64,000 nt of DNA from UBA6244 sp965140775 (lineage in GTDB: Bacteria > Bacteroidota > Bacteroidia > Bacteroidales > F082). Shown here in pieces: positions 8,772 through 17,305 of this stretch. The notes under the pieces are model-generated. The model had not been told where the DNA came from. It was given only the letters and a program-made list of their open reading frames with translations, and did no database searches. The DNA lies in NCBI GenBank assembly GCA_965140775.1, contig OZ223471.1, positions 1,612,001 through 1,676,000 on the forward strand, written 5' to 3'. The first letter of the stretch is position 1. Each line of letters starts with the position of its first letter. Position numbers and translations under genes: made by a program.

Positions 8772-9635
8772 ATGAAAATAGAAAAGGAATTTAATCCCTA
8801 TTCGGGTTATGTATTTTTGTTCATTGCCTTCTTGCTCATCGCACCCTCGGTAGCCGGATTAATCTGGTTGGAGAGTCCGTTGAAGTTGTTTCTTATTGCC
8901 CCCATTCTCGTTGCGGTTTTTCTGATACCTGGTTTTGTGATTGTTAACCCCAACGAATCCAACGTGTTGGTGTTGTTTGGTGCGTACAAGGGAACCATCA
9001 AAAAAAATGGCTTTGCCTGGGTTAATCCTTTTTATACACGTAAGCGGCTGTCGTTGCGCGCCCGCAATCTGGACAGCGAGCCCATTAAGGTGAACGACAA
9101 AATTGGCAACCCTATTATGATAGGAGTGGTGTTGGTTTGGAAAGTGGAGGATACCTACAAGGCTGCCTTTGAGGTGGACGACTACGTTCATTTTGTGAAT
9201 ATACAGAGTGAGGCTGCCGTTCGCAAATTGGCGGGCCATTTTTCATACGACAATTTTGAGGACGAAGAGGCTGAAATTACCCTGAGAAGTGGGGGAGAAG
9301 AGGTGAACAAGATGTTGGAAGACGAGATTACCGAACGGTTGTCCATTGCCGGAATTAAAGTGATTGAAGCCCGCATTAACTACATTGCCTACGCTCAGGA
9401 AATTGCGGGAGCCATGTTGAAAAGGCAACAAGCTACCGCCATTGTGGCTGCCCGCACCAAAATTGTGGAAGGAGCCGTTGGCATGGTTGAAATGGCTTTG
9501 GAAGCACTGTCGCAAAAGAACATTATCGAACTCGACGACGAACGTAAAGCTAGCATGGTAAGCAATTTGATGATTGTACTCACCTCCGACAAGGATGTGT
9601 CGCCGGTGATAAACACGGGAACCCTGTATAATTAA
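8772..9635 (+). CDS. SPFH / Band 7 domain membrane protein
   Basis: 287-residue protein of the stomatin/prohibitin/flotillin/HflK superfamily. Two N-terminal hydrophobic segments (about 12-30 and 38-57) are followed by the SPFH core (NPNESNVLVLFGAYKGTIKKNG, then SLRARNLDSEPIKVNDKIGNP) and a helical region with KRQQATAIVAARTKIVEGA. Such proteins form ring-like membrane oligomers that organise microdomains or control proteases. It opens a compact three-gene operon with a two-TM protein and a ribbon-helix-helix protein. The specific role of this SPFH subfamily is not known to me. Confidence 0.88.
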   Translation: MKIEKEFNPYSGYVFLFIAFLLIAPSVAGLIWLESPLKLFLIAPILVAVFLIPGFVIVNPNESNVLVLFGAYKGTIKKNGFAWVNPFYTRKRLSLRARNLDSEPIKVNDKIGNPIMIGVVLVWKVEDTYKAAFEVDDYVHFVNIQSEAAVRKLAGHFSYDNFEDEEAEITLRSGGEEVNKMLEDEITERLSIAGIKVIEARINYIAYAQEIAGAMLKRQQATAIVAARTKIVEGAVGMVEMALEALSQKNIIELDDERKASMVSNLMIVLTSDKDVSPVINTGTLYN

Positions 9636-9647
9636 ACGCAAATAACA

Positions 9648-10193
9648 ATGGCAGCAAAGGATCGGATATTTTTTGAAGAAACACAAAAATTTGGGTCGCC
9701 TGCTCTGTATATCAGCATGGGATCGATTTATCTTGCCGTCATGACGCTGTTTGTCTTTGGCATGTACCGGCAGTTGGTGATGCAGCAAACATTCGGAAAC
9801 CATCCCATGTCGGATACGGGTTTGATTATCACTACCTTGTTGGTCCTGTTGATATTGATTGCCTCTGCCTGGCTCCTGTTTGGATCCAGGTTGGAGGTGA
9901 GGTTGTCCTCAAAGGGAATTCACTATCGGTTTTGGCCGTATTTCAGAAGCGAGAAACTGATTGCGGCTGACGAAATCGCCAGTTTTGAAGTGAGGCAATA
10001 CAAACCCTTGGCCGAATATGGCGGATGGGGGATGAAGCGGGGAAGCAAGGGTGCCGGCATGGCGTATAATGTGAGCGGCAACAAAGGGTTGCAGCTTGTG
10101 TTAAAGAATGGAAAACGCATTTTGTTCGGAACCCGGCGACCCGAAGCGCTGCAATATGCGGTAAAAAAAATGATGGAGAAAGCACATGAATAA
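9648..10193 (+). CDS. Two-TM protein with PH-like cytoplasmic domain
   Basis: 181 residues. Hydrophobic segments lie at about 19-40 and 58-78; the remainder is predicted cytoplasmic. The segment LEVRLSSKGIHYRFWPYF...EIASFEVRQYKPL and the later LQLVLKNGKRILFGTRRPEAL resembles the strands and end helix of bacterial PH-like (bPH) domains. It begins 12 bases after the SPFH stop and overlaps the next gene by 8 bases, so the three are almost surely co-translated. No biochemical function can be assigned; it is plausibly a partner of the SPFH oligomer. Confidence 0.7.
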   Translation: MAAKDRIFFEETQKFGSPALYISMGSIYLAVMTLFVFGMYRQLVMQQTFGNHPMSDTGLIITTLLVLLILIASAWLLFGSRLEVRLSSKGIHYRFWPYFRSEKLIAADEIASFEVRQYKPLAEYGGWGMKRGSKGAGMAYNVSGNKGLQLVLKNGKRILFGTRRPEALQYAVKKMMEKAHE

Positions 10194-10362
10194 GAAAAAA
10201 CCATTTGTACTACGTATTCAACCCGAGATGATGAGGGCATTGGAAGAGTGGGCTCAGGATGATTTTCGTAGTTTAAACGGACAAATTGAATACCTGCTCA
10301 ATGCGGCCTTGGTAAAGGCCGGAAGGAAGAAGAAATCCAAACCGGATACCGAGGAAGGTTGA
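10186..10362 (+). CDS. Small Arc-like ribbon-helix-helix protein
   Basis: 58-residue ORF, ATG at 10186, sharing ATGAATAA with the stop of the preceding gene. The N-terminal FVLRIQPEMMRALEEWA followed by RSLNGQIEYLLNAALVKAG fits the strand-helix-helix of Arc/MetJ DNA-binding proteins, and the tail is Lys-rich. In the Arc family the strand dimerises and contacts the DNA major groove. Translational overlap with a membrane protein gene suggests a link between the SPFH complex and gene regulation or DNA. It may autoregulate the operon. The next feature downstream is a strong terminator. Confidence 0.75.
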   Translation: MNKKKPFVLRIQPEMMRALEEWAQDDFRSLNGQIEYLLNAALVKAGRKKKSKPDTEEG

Positions 10363-10406
10363 TGCCCCGGATGCCTGATGGTTGTTTTCAAGGATCAGGC
10401 ACTTTA

Positions 10407-10453
10407 AAAAAGATCAGGGGCGACTTGCCAAGCAAGTCGCCCCTGATTTTATT
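10407..10453 (+). terminator. Strong bidirectional terminator
   Basis: Perfect 15-base arms ATCAGGGGCGACTTG (10413-10427) and its complement (10433-10447) around a 5-base loop, flanked by A runs on the left and T runs on the right. It separates the SPFH operon from the convergent PEGA gene. Confidence 0.9.
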
Positions 10454-10473
10454 TGGACAGCAGTTGTAACGAG

Positions 10474-11154
10474 TTAGTTTACACGACTTTGTAATTCGTC
10501 GATTACACCGCTGTATTTACGTAGTACACGATCCCATTCGCGGTAAAGTTCATCGCTTTTCACGCTCGTACCGGGATGTCTTGATTCTTCACTTACCAGT
10601 TTAATTTTATAGGTCAATGGGTCGGTATCCCCCAATTTAACAATCATACGGGTACGGATGGTGTTTTGCTGGAAAGTCTGCACTACCCAACTTGTGCGCA
10701 GGTATCCGGTTTCGCGGTCGGTCACTTCAATCACGTCAAAATAGGAGGTGACAATCATGCTGATCAATTTCCAGGCGTCTTCCTCCGACATGCTGGTTTT
10801 CAGCTCGATATCGATGTTAGCGATATCCGTTTGTACGGATGCATCGTAGGCATCATCGCGGGTCATTTCCACGTAGTAAGTTTTTGGAGGCTTGGCCGAG
10901 TGTTTTTTGTTGCAGAAGGTGATGGTTTCACGCAAAAAGCCAACTTTTTCCACGTGTACGGTAACGCAACTGTTCGACAGGATAACTACTTCGGCATTTC
11001 CTTTGCCCATAAGTTTTCCGTCGATATAAATTTCGGCATCGGTTTCAGAAGTGCTCAGTTGTACTTTTTCCTTTCCTGCCATGGCAGTAAATGAAGACAT
11101 CATCAGGAATAAGAAGCTGATTAGCAGTGTTAAGTGGAGGCGATTTTTAGTCAT
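10474..11154 (-). CDS. Secreted PEGA-domain protein
   Basis: 226 residues with a signal peptide (hydrophobic core about 8-25, cleavage near AMAG). A PEGA-like beta domain follows: VQLSTSETDAEIYIDGKLMGKG and the VEKVGFLRETITF strand. The remaining 130 residues are a mixed alpha/beta domain with EEDAWKLISMIVTSYFD, not recognised. PEGA domains bind surface polymers or act as structural modules on the cell surface. The gene is monocistronic, with a TATATTTG element 35 bases upstream. Function is unknown beyond envelope location. Confidence 0.72.
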   Translation of the reverse strand: MTKNRLHLTLLISFLFLMMSSFTAMAGKEKVQLSTSETDAEIYIDGKLMGKGNAEVVILSNSCVTVHVEKVGFLRETITFCNKKHSAKPPKTYYVEMTRDDAYDASVQTDIANIDIELKTSMSEEDAWKLISMIVTSYFDVIEVTDRETGYLRTSWVVQTFQQNTIRTRMIVKLGDTDPLTYKIKLVSEESRHPGTSVKSDELYREWDRVLRKYSGVIDELQSRVN

Positions 11155-11188
11155 AGTTTGAAATATTATTGAATAGAAAAGCTGATGG

Positions 11189-11196
11189 CAAATATA
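11189..11196 (-). promoter_or_regulatory. Promoter -7 element for the PEGA gene
   Basis: Minus-strand TATATTTG, 35 bases upstream of the ATG; fits TAnnTTTG. Confidence 0.5.
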
Positions 11197-11286
11197 GCAG
11201 AATTTTTATAATAGGTCTTAATAAGAATATGGAAGTTAGGAAAAATAGTTGTTTATTGCGATATCCTTATGTTGTAAACGAGCCTT

Positions 11287-11832
11287 TTACCTCACATTAA
11301 ACCGCTCAGGATGCCTTCCCTTTTTACCACGATAAAACGCTTCGATGGTTTCTAAATCTTTGTTGTAATCGCCTGTGGGGTAGAATACCCGGGTAGGGCC
11401 GCCGGTTTTCTTTTCGTAATCCAGATATCCCAATACGATGGGTACGTTGGCTTTCATGGCCAACATGTAATATCCTTTTTTCCAGTGTTTTACTAACGAT
11501 CGTGTGCCTTCAGGTGTGATGGTGATGAAAAAACTGTCGCTTTCTTCAAAAAGTTTGGCGGTAATGTCCACCAGATTTGTTTTCGATTTCCTGTCAACAG
11601 GAATACCACCCATGTATTTCAACCAGGGACCCAAAGGCCAGAAGAATGCCTCACTTTTAATGTAAAATTTGCTATGCATTCCCAAATACCAATAACCAAA
11701 CCTTCCCCACACAAAATCCCAGTAACTGGTGTGTGGGGCACTAATAATCACAGCTTTTTTCAGGTCGGATGGCATGCCACTCGTTATTTTCCACCCGTAT
11801 AGTTTTAGAATGAAACCTGCTATCTTTTGCAT
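11287..11832 (-). CDS. Lysophospholipid acyltransferase family protein (PlsC-like)
   Basis: About 181 residues. The HX4D catalytic motif is APHTSYWDF (His and Asp five apart) near residue 34; GGIPVDRKSK is the acyl-acceptor motif and TPEGTRS the third conserved block. The family transfers acyl chains to lysophosphatidate or similar acceptors at the inner membrane. It is shorter than PlsC proper (about 240), like the small 'glycerol acyltransferase' proteins common in Bacteroidota, so the true acceptor may differ. The ATG at 11832 is preferred over GTG at 11835. Promoter-like TAAATTTG lies 21 bases upstream. Confidence 0.85.
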   Translation of the reverse strand: MQKIAGFILKLYGWKITSGMPSDLKKAVIISAPHTSYWDFVWGRFGYWYLGMHSKFYIKSEAFFWPLGPWLKYMGGIPVDRKSKTNLVDITAKLFEESDSFFITITPEGTRSLVKHWKKGYYMLAMKANVPIVLGYLDYEKKTGGPTRVFYPTGDYNKDLETIEAFYRGKKGRHPERFNVR

Positions 11833-11852
11833 CACGCTGTTTTTTTAGGGTG

Positions 11853-11860
11853 CAAATTTA
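11853..11860 (-). promoter_or_regulatory. Promoter -7 element for the acyltransferase
   Basis: Minus-strand TAAATTTG, 21 bases upstream of the ATG. Confidence 0.45.
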
Positions 11861-11938
11861 AAGAATCTGATTAGGTTTGCAATACCGTGGCCGGTTTGAT
11901 TAAAAATTAGGGAGATAAAATGTAACGCAAAAATTGGC

Positions 11939-11946
11939 TACTTTTG
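11939..11946 (+). promoter_or_regulatory. Promoter -7 element for the glucosaminidase gene
   Basis: TACTTTTG fits TAnnTTTG and lies 36 bases upstream of the 11982 ATG. Confidence 0.45.
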
Positions 11947-11981
11947 GCCACCTTTGCAGATGAAATATCAACGAAATATTT

Positions 11982-12764
11982 ATGAAGTTAGTTAGTTCAT
12001 TGTTGTGGTTGTTGCTTTTAGCAGAATTTACGGCTACCGACAAGGTAAAGACTATTGAAAAAGTGATTACTTCGCCCAAACAAATTGAGGCGATAACAGA
12101 TTCTCTGGTTGTACCTTATGTGTATGTAAATGCCGTTTCACTTAAAAGTCTTCCGGTGGCACAAAAAAAGAAGAAATTCTTTGCCATGATGCTCCCTGCC
12201 ATCCTGGTGGCCAAAACCGAGCAGCAATTCACACTGCAACGTGTCCTCTCTCTGGCCAAAAAACCTACCCACAGTCCGGGCGAACAAGAGTTTCTCAATG
12301 AATTAATGGTTCGGTATAAGTCGCAGACGGTCCATCAACTTATTGCCCGCCTGCATGGTTTTCCGGTAAGTATTGTGTTGGCACAAGCGGCCATCGAAAG
12401 TGGTTGGGGAACTTCACGCTTCTTTTTGCAGGCCAACAATCCTTTTGGTATGTGGTCGTTTAATGAAGATCAGCAACGAATTGCCGCTTCTTCGCACCGA
12501 AGCGGAGAAAAGATTTATTTAAGAAAATTCAGTAACCTGGAAGAGGCCATCGAAGCCTACTATGTGATGCTGGCAACAGGGCCTTATGCCGATTTCAGAC
12601 TCGCCATCCACCAAACCGACGATCCTTTTGAACTTTGTAACCACCTGGTTGACTACTCCGAACGCGGGGAAGACTACGTGGAAGAAGTAAAAAGGGTGAT
12701 TCGGGTGAATAACCTCACGAAATACGATACTTACCAAATTGCCCCCAAGTATATTGTGCCTTAG
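11982..12764 (+). CDS. Bax-like glucosaminidase (peptidoglycan hydrolase)
   Basis: 260 residues with an N-terminal signal peptide (hydrophobic run about 5-16). The conserved lysozyme-like block LAQAAIESGWGTSRFF contains the catalytic glutamate (E139), followed by QANNPFGMWSF and the substrate-cleft segment KFSNLEEAIEAYYVML; these are the hallmarks of the Bax / mannosyl-glycoprotein endo-beta-N-acetylglucosaminidase-like domain. It likely trims peptidoglycan in the periplasm. Monocistronic, closed by a terminator shared with the convergent M16 peptidase gene. Confidence 0.88.
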   Translation: MKLVSSLLWLLLLAEFTATDKVKTIEKVITSPKQIEAITDSLVVPYVYVNAVSLKSLPVAQKKKKFFAMMLPAILVAKTEQQFTLQRVLSLAKKPTHSPGEQEFLNELMVRYKSQTVHQLIARLHGFPVSIVLAQAAIESGWGTSRFFLQANNPFGMWSFNEDQQRIAASSHRSGEKIYLRKFSNLEEAIEAYYVMLATGPYADFRLAIHQTDDPFELCNHLVDYSERGEDYVEEVKRVIRVNNLTKYDTYQIAPKYIVP

Positions 12765-12783
12765 GTTTGTTGTTTTTCAACCA

Positions 12784-12817
12784 TAAAAAAAGCCGGAATT
12801 TCTCCGGCTTTTTTTTG
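12784..12817 (+). terminator. Bidirectional terminator
   Basis: AGCCGGA (12791-12797) pairs with TCCGGCT (12803-12809); A run before and T run after. It serves both the glucosaminidase and the convergent peptidase gene. Confidence 0.85.
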
Positions 12818-12827
12818 CAGTTGGAGG

Positions 12828-15641
12828 TTATTCTTCAGGAAGCAATACAACCTTTAAATAATGGTCTTTATTGAAATATTTGTTGGCAGCGCGTTGGATA
12901 TCTTCTGCGCTGATTTCATGAATGATGTTGTTGATTTCTTCAATGGTCAGCAGATCGGATTGATAATATAAACTGCCTTTGATTTTTCTTAGCCAATAGT
13001 TGTTTTGTTCCGCATTGGTTTCGTAGTCGCGCAACAAAGTTTCTTTGGCCTTATTCAGGTTGACAGCTGAGGGTCCGTTCGTTTGCAAGGCCGCCATTTC
13101 ATCAAATACCGTTTGAGTCAAGGTGTCGGCTTTTTGTGGGTCGCAACCCCAACTAATCATTACCGAAACTTCTTCTTTGGGATATTTTTCGGTGCTTTGG
13201 GTAGCGCGTACGCCATAAACTCCTCCCTGATCTTCACGCATGTTTTCGCGCAAACGTATGCCCAAAACTTTCATGAGCATCACCATTTCCAGGTCGTTTT
13301 TGGTATTCCATTCGTATTTTTCATCCATCAGAATGGCCACACTGCTTTGAGGTTCGGTTCCTTTATGGATGGTGGCTTGGGTGATTCCCTTGGGAAAATC
13401 AGGACTTACATCTAGCCATTTTTCCGGTTTGCCTGTATTGGGAATACTTCCCAGGTACTTGGTGATGAGGGGCTTGATGGCTTCCGGGTCAAAATTTCCC
13501 ACGAGTACAAAATTAAATCCGTTGGCATTGGCAAATCGTTGGGTGTAAAAGTCGTACGCTTTGCCCAAATCGATGCTGTTGATTTGTGCAGCGGAGGGAA
13601 TGACCACTGTTCTCGGGTCGTTTCCTGTGGCCAGTTTGTATATGGTATCGTAAAATACCGCCCTGGGGTTGGCCATCATAAACTGGAATTGGGTATTCAG
13701 TTGTTGTTTGAAGGTCAGGAAGGCACTGGAATCTTTTCTTGGCTTGGTGAAATAAAGATAAGTAAGTTGAAACATGGTTTCGAGGTCCTTTTTCACGGTT
13801 TTTCCGCTTACTTCCTGCGATAGGTCTTGTATGGCGGTGTTCACCGACACATTTTTTCCGGTAAGGAATTTTTCCAGATCGGTGGCGCTAAATTCACCAA
13901 TTCCGCTTTGGTTGATGATACTCGAAGCATATTTGGCCGACATAAAATCCTCATCGGATGCCAGAGAAGTTCCTCCCAAACCGTAGCCGGTCATGAGGAT
14001 TTCGTCATTTTTAAAGGTGGTGGGTTTTAGCATCACGGTAATGCCGTTTTCCAGTTTCAGTTCGGTAATGCCGAAATCTTCCAATTTCTTCTCTTCCACG
14101 ATTTTTCCACCCGACAGGGGAGATGAAATTAATGAAGAAGCGATGGTTTCCTCCTCATATTTTTCCAGTTTGGACTTTGTAGCCTGGGCAAAATCGTTCA
14201 TCACCTCTGCTTCGGTGGGAATTTCAACGCCTTCACGATCAGGACCATTGACCATAATCACCAGGTTGCTGTCGCTTACCATTTGTGTGGCCAACCGATT
14301 GATGTGGGATAGTTGGATGTTGGGCAACAGGGCTTTGGTGAGTTCGTATTCCATTTCAATGCCGGGATATGGTTCGCCTTCGAGGAAGTTGTTCACGTAT
14401 ACTTCCACGAATAACTTGGAAGGGGTGTGGTCTTTTTCTTCCACGGCTTTTTCCATATCGCTGATTAGTTGGGCTTTTTGGCGGTCAAATTCGGCTTGCG
14501 TAAACCCAAATTGTTTTACCCGTTCATTTTCTTCCAGTAGGGTGATGATGCTCTGGTTGATCTGGTTTTCTTTGGGCACGGCAAAGGACATAAACGCATC
14601 CACCGACCTGCCCAGAAATCCTCCAAACATGGTTGCTGAGTAAAGAAATGGTGACTCAGGTGTCTGACTTATCTCGTTCAGCCTGGCATTCAACATGTTG
14701 ATATAAAGCTCGATGGCCAGGTCCTCTTTGTAGTCGTTTACGGTGGAGGTTACCTTTTTGGGATGTTTGTAAAACAGCATCACCATGTTGGAAGTGGCTT
14801 CTTTGTCGGTAGCAATGGCGATGAGCGGATCCTTGTTGCCGGGAATGCCATATTCCTCACGGGTACGCTGGTTTTCAGGGTTTTTAAGTGCGCCAAACCG
14901 GTCTTTTATTTGCTGAACAGCATAGGCCGGATCTATATCACCCACCACCACAACGGCCATCAGGTTAGGACGGTACCAATCGCGGTAAAAGCGTTTCAGG
15001 GCATCGTAACTGCACGAATCCACCACGCTCATTTTGCCGATGGGGATGCGGTCGGCGTAACGCGATTGATTGAAAATAATGGGAAAAGCCTTTTTCATCA
15101 TGCGGTCGTTGGCTCCCAGTCCGAGTCGCCACTCTTCATGAATCACGCCTCTTTCCTTGTCGATTTCCTCGTCTTTCAAACTCAGGTTGTGTGCCCAATC
15201 CTGAAGGATCATGAAGGCCGAATCAACAAGTCCGGGACGGTCGGCCGGAATCTGAAACATATACACCGTTTCGTCGAAACTCGTGTAGGCATTGAGGTCG
15301 GCGCCAAAATCCACTCCGGAGCTTTCCAAAAAGTTAATCAGGTCGTGTTCGCTGAAATTGGCCGTACCGTTGAAAGCCATGTGTTCGATGAAGTGGGCGA
15401 GACCTTGTTGGTCGTCGTCTTCCAAAATTGAACCGGCATTCACTACCAACCGGAATTCGATGCGGTTTTCGGGTTTTTTATTTTCTCTGACGTAGTAGCG
15501 CAGGCCGTTGTCGAGGTTTCCGGTAATCACTTGTTCGTCGGTGGGTAGTTTGTGGTCGCCGGCTTTTTGGGCGGTGGCGGGAGTGCTCATCACGCCCATG
15601 AACAACAAAAGCACCCAACTTAACCATAATTTTTCTTTCAT
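12828..15641 (-). CDS. M16-family zinc metalloprotease
   Basis: 937-residue periplasmic or surface peptidase of the pitrilysin/insulinase family. A signal peptide (MKEKLWLSWVLLLFMGV, cleavage near ATAQ) is followed by a first active half with the inverted zinc motif HFIEH (H83, E86, H87), then three more M16-type repeats, the last pair inactive, as usual for full-length enzymes that form a two-halved clam shell. It degrades short peptides. The end is closed by the shared terminator. No promoter element was identified upstream. Confidence 0.93.
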   Translation of the reverse strand: MKEKLWLSWVLLLFMGVMSTPATAQKAGDHKLPTDEQVITGNLDNGLRYYVRENKKPENRIEFRLVVNAGSILEDDDQQGLAHFIEHMAFNGTANFSEHDLINFLESSGVDFGADLNAYTSFDETVYMFQIPADRPGLVDSAFMILQDWAHNLSLKDEEIDKERGVIHEEWRLGLGANDRMMKKAFPIIFNQSRYADRIPIGKMSVVDSCSYDALKRFYRDWYRPNLMAVVVVGDIDPAYAVQQIKDRFGALKNPENQRTREEYGIPGNKDPLIAIATDKEATSNMVMLFYKHPKKVTSTVNDYKEDLAIELYINMLNARLNEISQTPESPFLYSATMFGGFLGRSVDAFMSFAVPKENQINQSIITLLEENERVKQFGFTQAEFDRQKAQLISDMEKAVEEKDHTPSKLFVEVYVNNFLEGEPYPGIEMEYELTKALLPNIQLSHINRLATQMVSDSNLVIMVNGPDREGVEIPTEAEVMNDFAQATKSKLEKYEEETIASSLISSPLSGGKIVEEKKLEDFGITELKLENGITVMLKPTTFKNDEILMTGYGLGGTSLASDEDFMSAKYASSIINQSGIGEFSATDLEKFLTGKNVSVNTAIQDLSQEVSGKTVKKDLETMFQLTYLYFTKPRKDSSAFLTFKQQLNTQFQFMMANPRAVFYDTIYKLATGNDPRTVVIPSAAQINSIDLGKAYDFYTQRFANANGFNFVLVGNFDPEAIKPLITKYLGSIPNTGKPEKWLDVSPDFPKGITQATIHKGTEPQSSVAILMDEKYEWNTKNDLEMVMLMKVLGIRLRENMREDQGGVYGVRATQSTEKYPKEEVSVMISWGCDPQKADTLTQTVFDEMAALQTNGPSAVNLNKAKETLLRDYETNAEQNNYWLRKIKGSLYYQSDLLTIEEINNIIHEISAEDIQRAANKYFNKDHYLKVVLLPEE

Positions 15642-15731
15642 TTTTTAATTTTATTGATGGGATGGTAAAACTACGGAATCTCCGGCATATTCGCTTGAAT
15701 TTTAATGGAATTTTAAGAGATGTTAAAATTA

Positions 15732-15763
15732 TTGGCACAACGGAATTTATTCTCTTACCTTTG
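15732..15763 (+). promoter_or_regulatory. Promoter for the superoxide reductase gene
   Basis: -33 TTG at 15732-15734, gap of 21 bases, -7 TACCTTTG at 15756-15763; ATG at 15795. Confidence 0.55.
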
Positions 15764-15794
15764 CCATTACTTAATCAATAAAAAAAATCAAGCC

Positions 15795-16172
15795 ATGAAA
15801 ATTAATCGGTATGTTGATATTTCAACCATTGACAGAGAAGCCAAAAAAGACTACATCGATCGCCATTCACCTTTTGTTCATTGCGAACCCACAGCTGTTG
15901 CCGGCGAAAAATTTAAAGTGACCGTAAAGCTGGGTGACGAATACATGCATCCTGACGATTTCGATCACTACATTGCTTACGTTCAACTTTGGAATGGTGA
16001 ATTTATGTTGGGACAAGCCTCCTTTGCTCCCGGAACTCTGGGCAACAAACCCGGACATGTAGAAGTTGATTTCCATATTGTTCCCAACAAAAACCTGAAA
16101 CTTGTGGCCATGGCCTTTTGCACCAAACACGGTTTGTGGCAATCGGATGAAGTGGCTGTGGAAGTAAAATAG
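15795..16172 (+). CDS. Class II superoxide reductase (neelaredoxin-type)
   Basis: 125-residue cytoplasmic non-haem iron protein that reduces superoxide to peroxide without making oxygen. All five ligands of the Fe(His4Cys) centre are visible: His of DRHSPF, two His of MHPDDFDHYI, and Cys plus His of CTKHGLW near the C-terminus. There is no N-terminal desulforedoxin domain, so it is the centre-II-only form. The usual EKH loop that positions the catalytic Lys and Glu reads DRH here, a conservative but noteworthy change. The ATG at 15795 is chosen because a -7 element lies in the upstream extension. Monocistronic with its own terminator. Confidence 0.88.
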   Translation: MKINRYVDISTIDREAKKDYIDRHSPFVHCEPTAVAGEKFKVTVKLGDEYMHPDDFDHYIAYVQLWNGEFMLGQASFAPGTLGNKPGHVEVDFHIVPNKNLKLVAMAFCTKHGLWQSDEVAVEVK

Positions 16173-16195
16173 CAATCATTTTATTATGATGAAGG

Positions 16196-16225
16196 AAGTC
16201 CGGCGGTTGTCGGACTTTTTTTTTG
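16196..16225 (+). terminator. Terminator of the superoxide reductase gene
   Basis: AAGTCCG (16196-16202) pairs with CGGACTT (16211-16217) around an 8-base loop, followed by a T run. Confidence 0.8.
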
Positions 16226-16563
16226 GGACTTGGCGAATTTGGCGTAAGGTTGAGAGGTGACATTCTGTAAACCAAAAAACTAAATTAGAAGAGTCATCAC
16301 ATCAGAGATTCATCATTCTATGTCAAATTATTCAAGTGAGGAAGGTGTTGCCTAATGCGTATTTGTTTGATGGTAAATTGGTTACAGCTCTATTTTGTCT
16401 CTGCAAGAAAACACCAACTACTTCGTTGTGCTTGATTTGAAAACAGTCATCCGCCTGAGGTGGACTCTTTGATTTTGATCCGCCTGAGGCGGACTCAAGC
16501 CTCGTCTTTGACGTTTTTTGCAGGAGACCGAATAATTACAAGTATTTTCTTATGGTCAACTAA
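16226..16563. repeat. Gene-free gap with two palindromic repeat copies
   Basis: Two copies of ATCCGCCTGAGGNGGACTC lie at 16449-16467 and 16478-16496. The second is a perfect palindrome, TCCGCCTGAGGCGGA (16479-16493); the first has one mismatch. Such short palindromes are scattered in Bacteroidota intergenic DNA. I see nothing else in this gap. Confidence 0.55.
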
Positions 16564-17010
16564 TTAAGAAAACTCCAGAATCAGTTGCGGGTCTATATTT
16601 AATCTTTTGTACAATCGCTTTGCCATTCGCATGGAAATGGGGCGTTTACCGGTCATTATTTGACTGAATGTAGATTCTTTTACATCAAGTAAAACAGCTG
16701 TTTGGCGTTGCTTGATGTGGCGTTTCTCCATTTCCTTTTCAATGGAAACCAGCAAAGGTGATTTGAATTTTAAATGTTCAAATTTCATGTACATACTTTC
16801 GTAATCAGCACACATGCGCTCCAGTCGAACAATTTCGCGGGTATACTCATTGTCTGCTTCTTGGTCGTTTAACGAACCATTTGCCGTTGCTTCGTTTATC
16901 AAAATATTGGTGTATTCAGCTACCTCTTTATATAATTCAGAAGTATGAATTTCTGTAATGTCAATAAATTTCTTTTCTACCATTTCTTTTTCCTTATATT
17001 TGGCTGGCAT
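16564..17010 (-). CDS. higA: HigA-type antitoxin, helix-turn-helix
   Basis: 148 residues. The N-terminal half is helical and probably wraps the toxin; the C-terminal half is an HTH_3 domain: IKQRQTAVLLDVKESTFSQIMTGKRPIS is the helix-turn-helix. In HigBA systems the antitoxin neutralises the toxin and represses the operon. Its gene follows the toxin and overlaps it by 17 bases if the ATG at 17010 is used; an in-frame ATG at 16983 gives no overlap. The HTH at the C-terminal end, rather than N-terminal, is common among HigA proteins of this phylum. The symbol is by family, not orthology. Confidence 0.75.
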   Translation of the reverse strand: MPAKYKEKEMVEKKFIDITEIHTSELYKEVAEYTNILINEATANGSLNDQEADNEYTREIVRLERMCADYESMYMKFEHLKFKSPLLVSIEKEMEKRHIKQRQTAVLLDVKESTFSQIMTGKRPISMRMAKRLYKRLNIDPQLILEFS

Positions 17011-17287
17011 CTATTTTGCTATATTCGGCGTGAGTGCCAACAAATCTGATTGAAAACACACCACCAACAAATATGATTACAGCGATAATTCTGTACTTAT
17101 TTCCTTTGATATTAAATATATATCGTCCATTAGCAATATAATCCACTGAATTATAAACTGTTCTGATATCGTTTAGATTCTGCCATTCAGCTTCTTCAAC
17201 GATATTAATAAATCTCTGTATCGCATTGGTTGCATCAGCATGCTTAATGACAAATTTTTCCAAAAGCACCCGATTTCGTATTCTCAT
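16994..17287 (-). CDS. higB: HigB-type mRNA interferase toxin
   Basis: 97 residues of the RelE-like HigB family (PF09907 type): AEWQNLNDIRTVYNSVDYI, then FNIKGNKYRIIAVIIFVGGVFSIRFVGTHAEYSKI, where the final HAEY matches the conserved 'GTHxeYdki' ending. These toxins cleave mRNA on the ribosome. Toxin-first order with an overlapping antitoxin gene is typical of higBA. Promoter and operator lie directly upstream. Both genes are AT-richer than their neighbours, which fits a mobile module. Confidence 0.82.
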   Translation of the reverse strand: MRIRNRVLLEKFVIKHADATNAIQRFINIVEEAEWQNLNDIRTVYNSVDYIANGRYIFNIKGNKYRIIAVIIFVGGVFSIRFVGTHAEYSKIDASQI

Positions 17288-17305
17288 TTTAACTTTTTAT
17301 CAGCG

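Noticed and set aside
13993..14643. Long antisense ORFs over the M16 peptidase and other genes
   Set aside because: They lie opposite well-supported genes and have the low-complexity composition of reverse-strand shadows. The same applies to long antisense frames over dnaX, carB, nqrF and the LruC gene.
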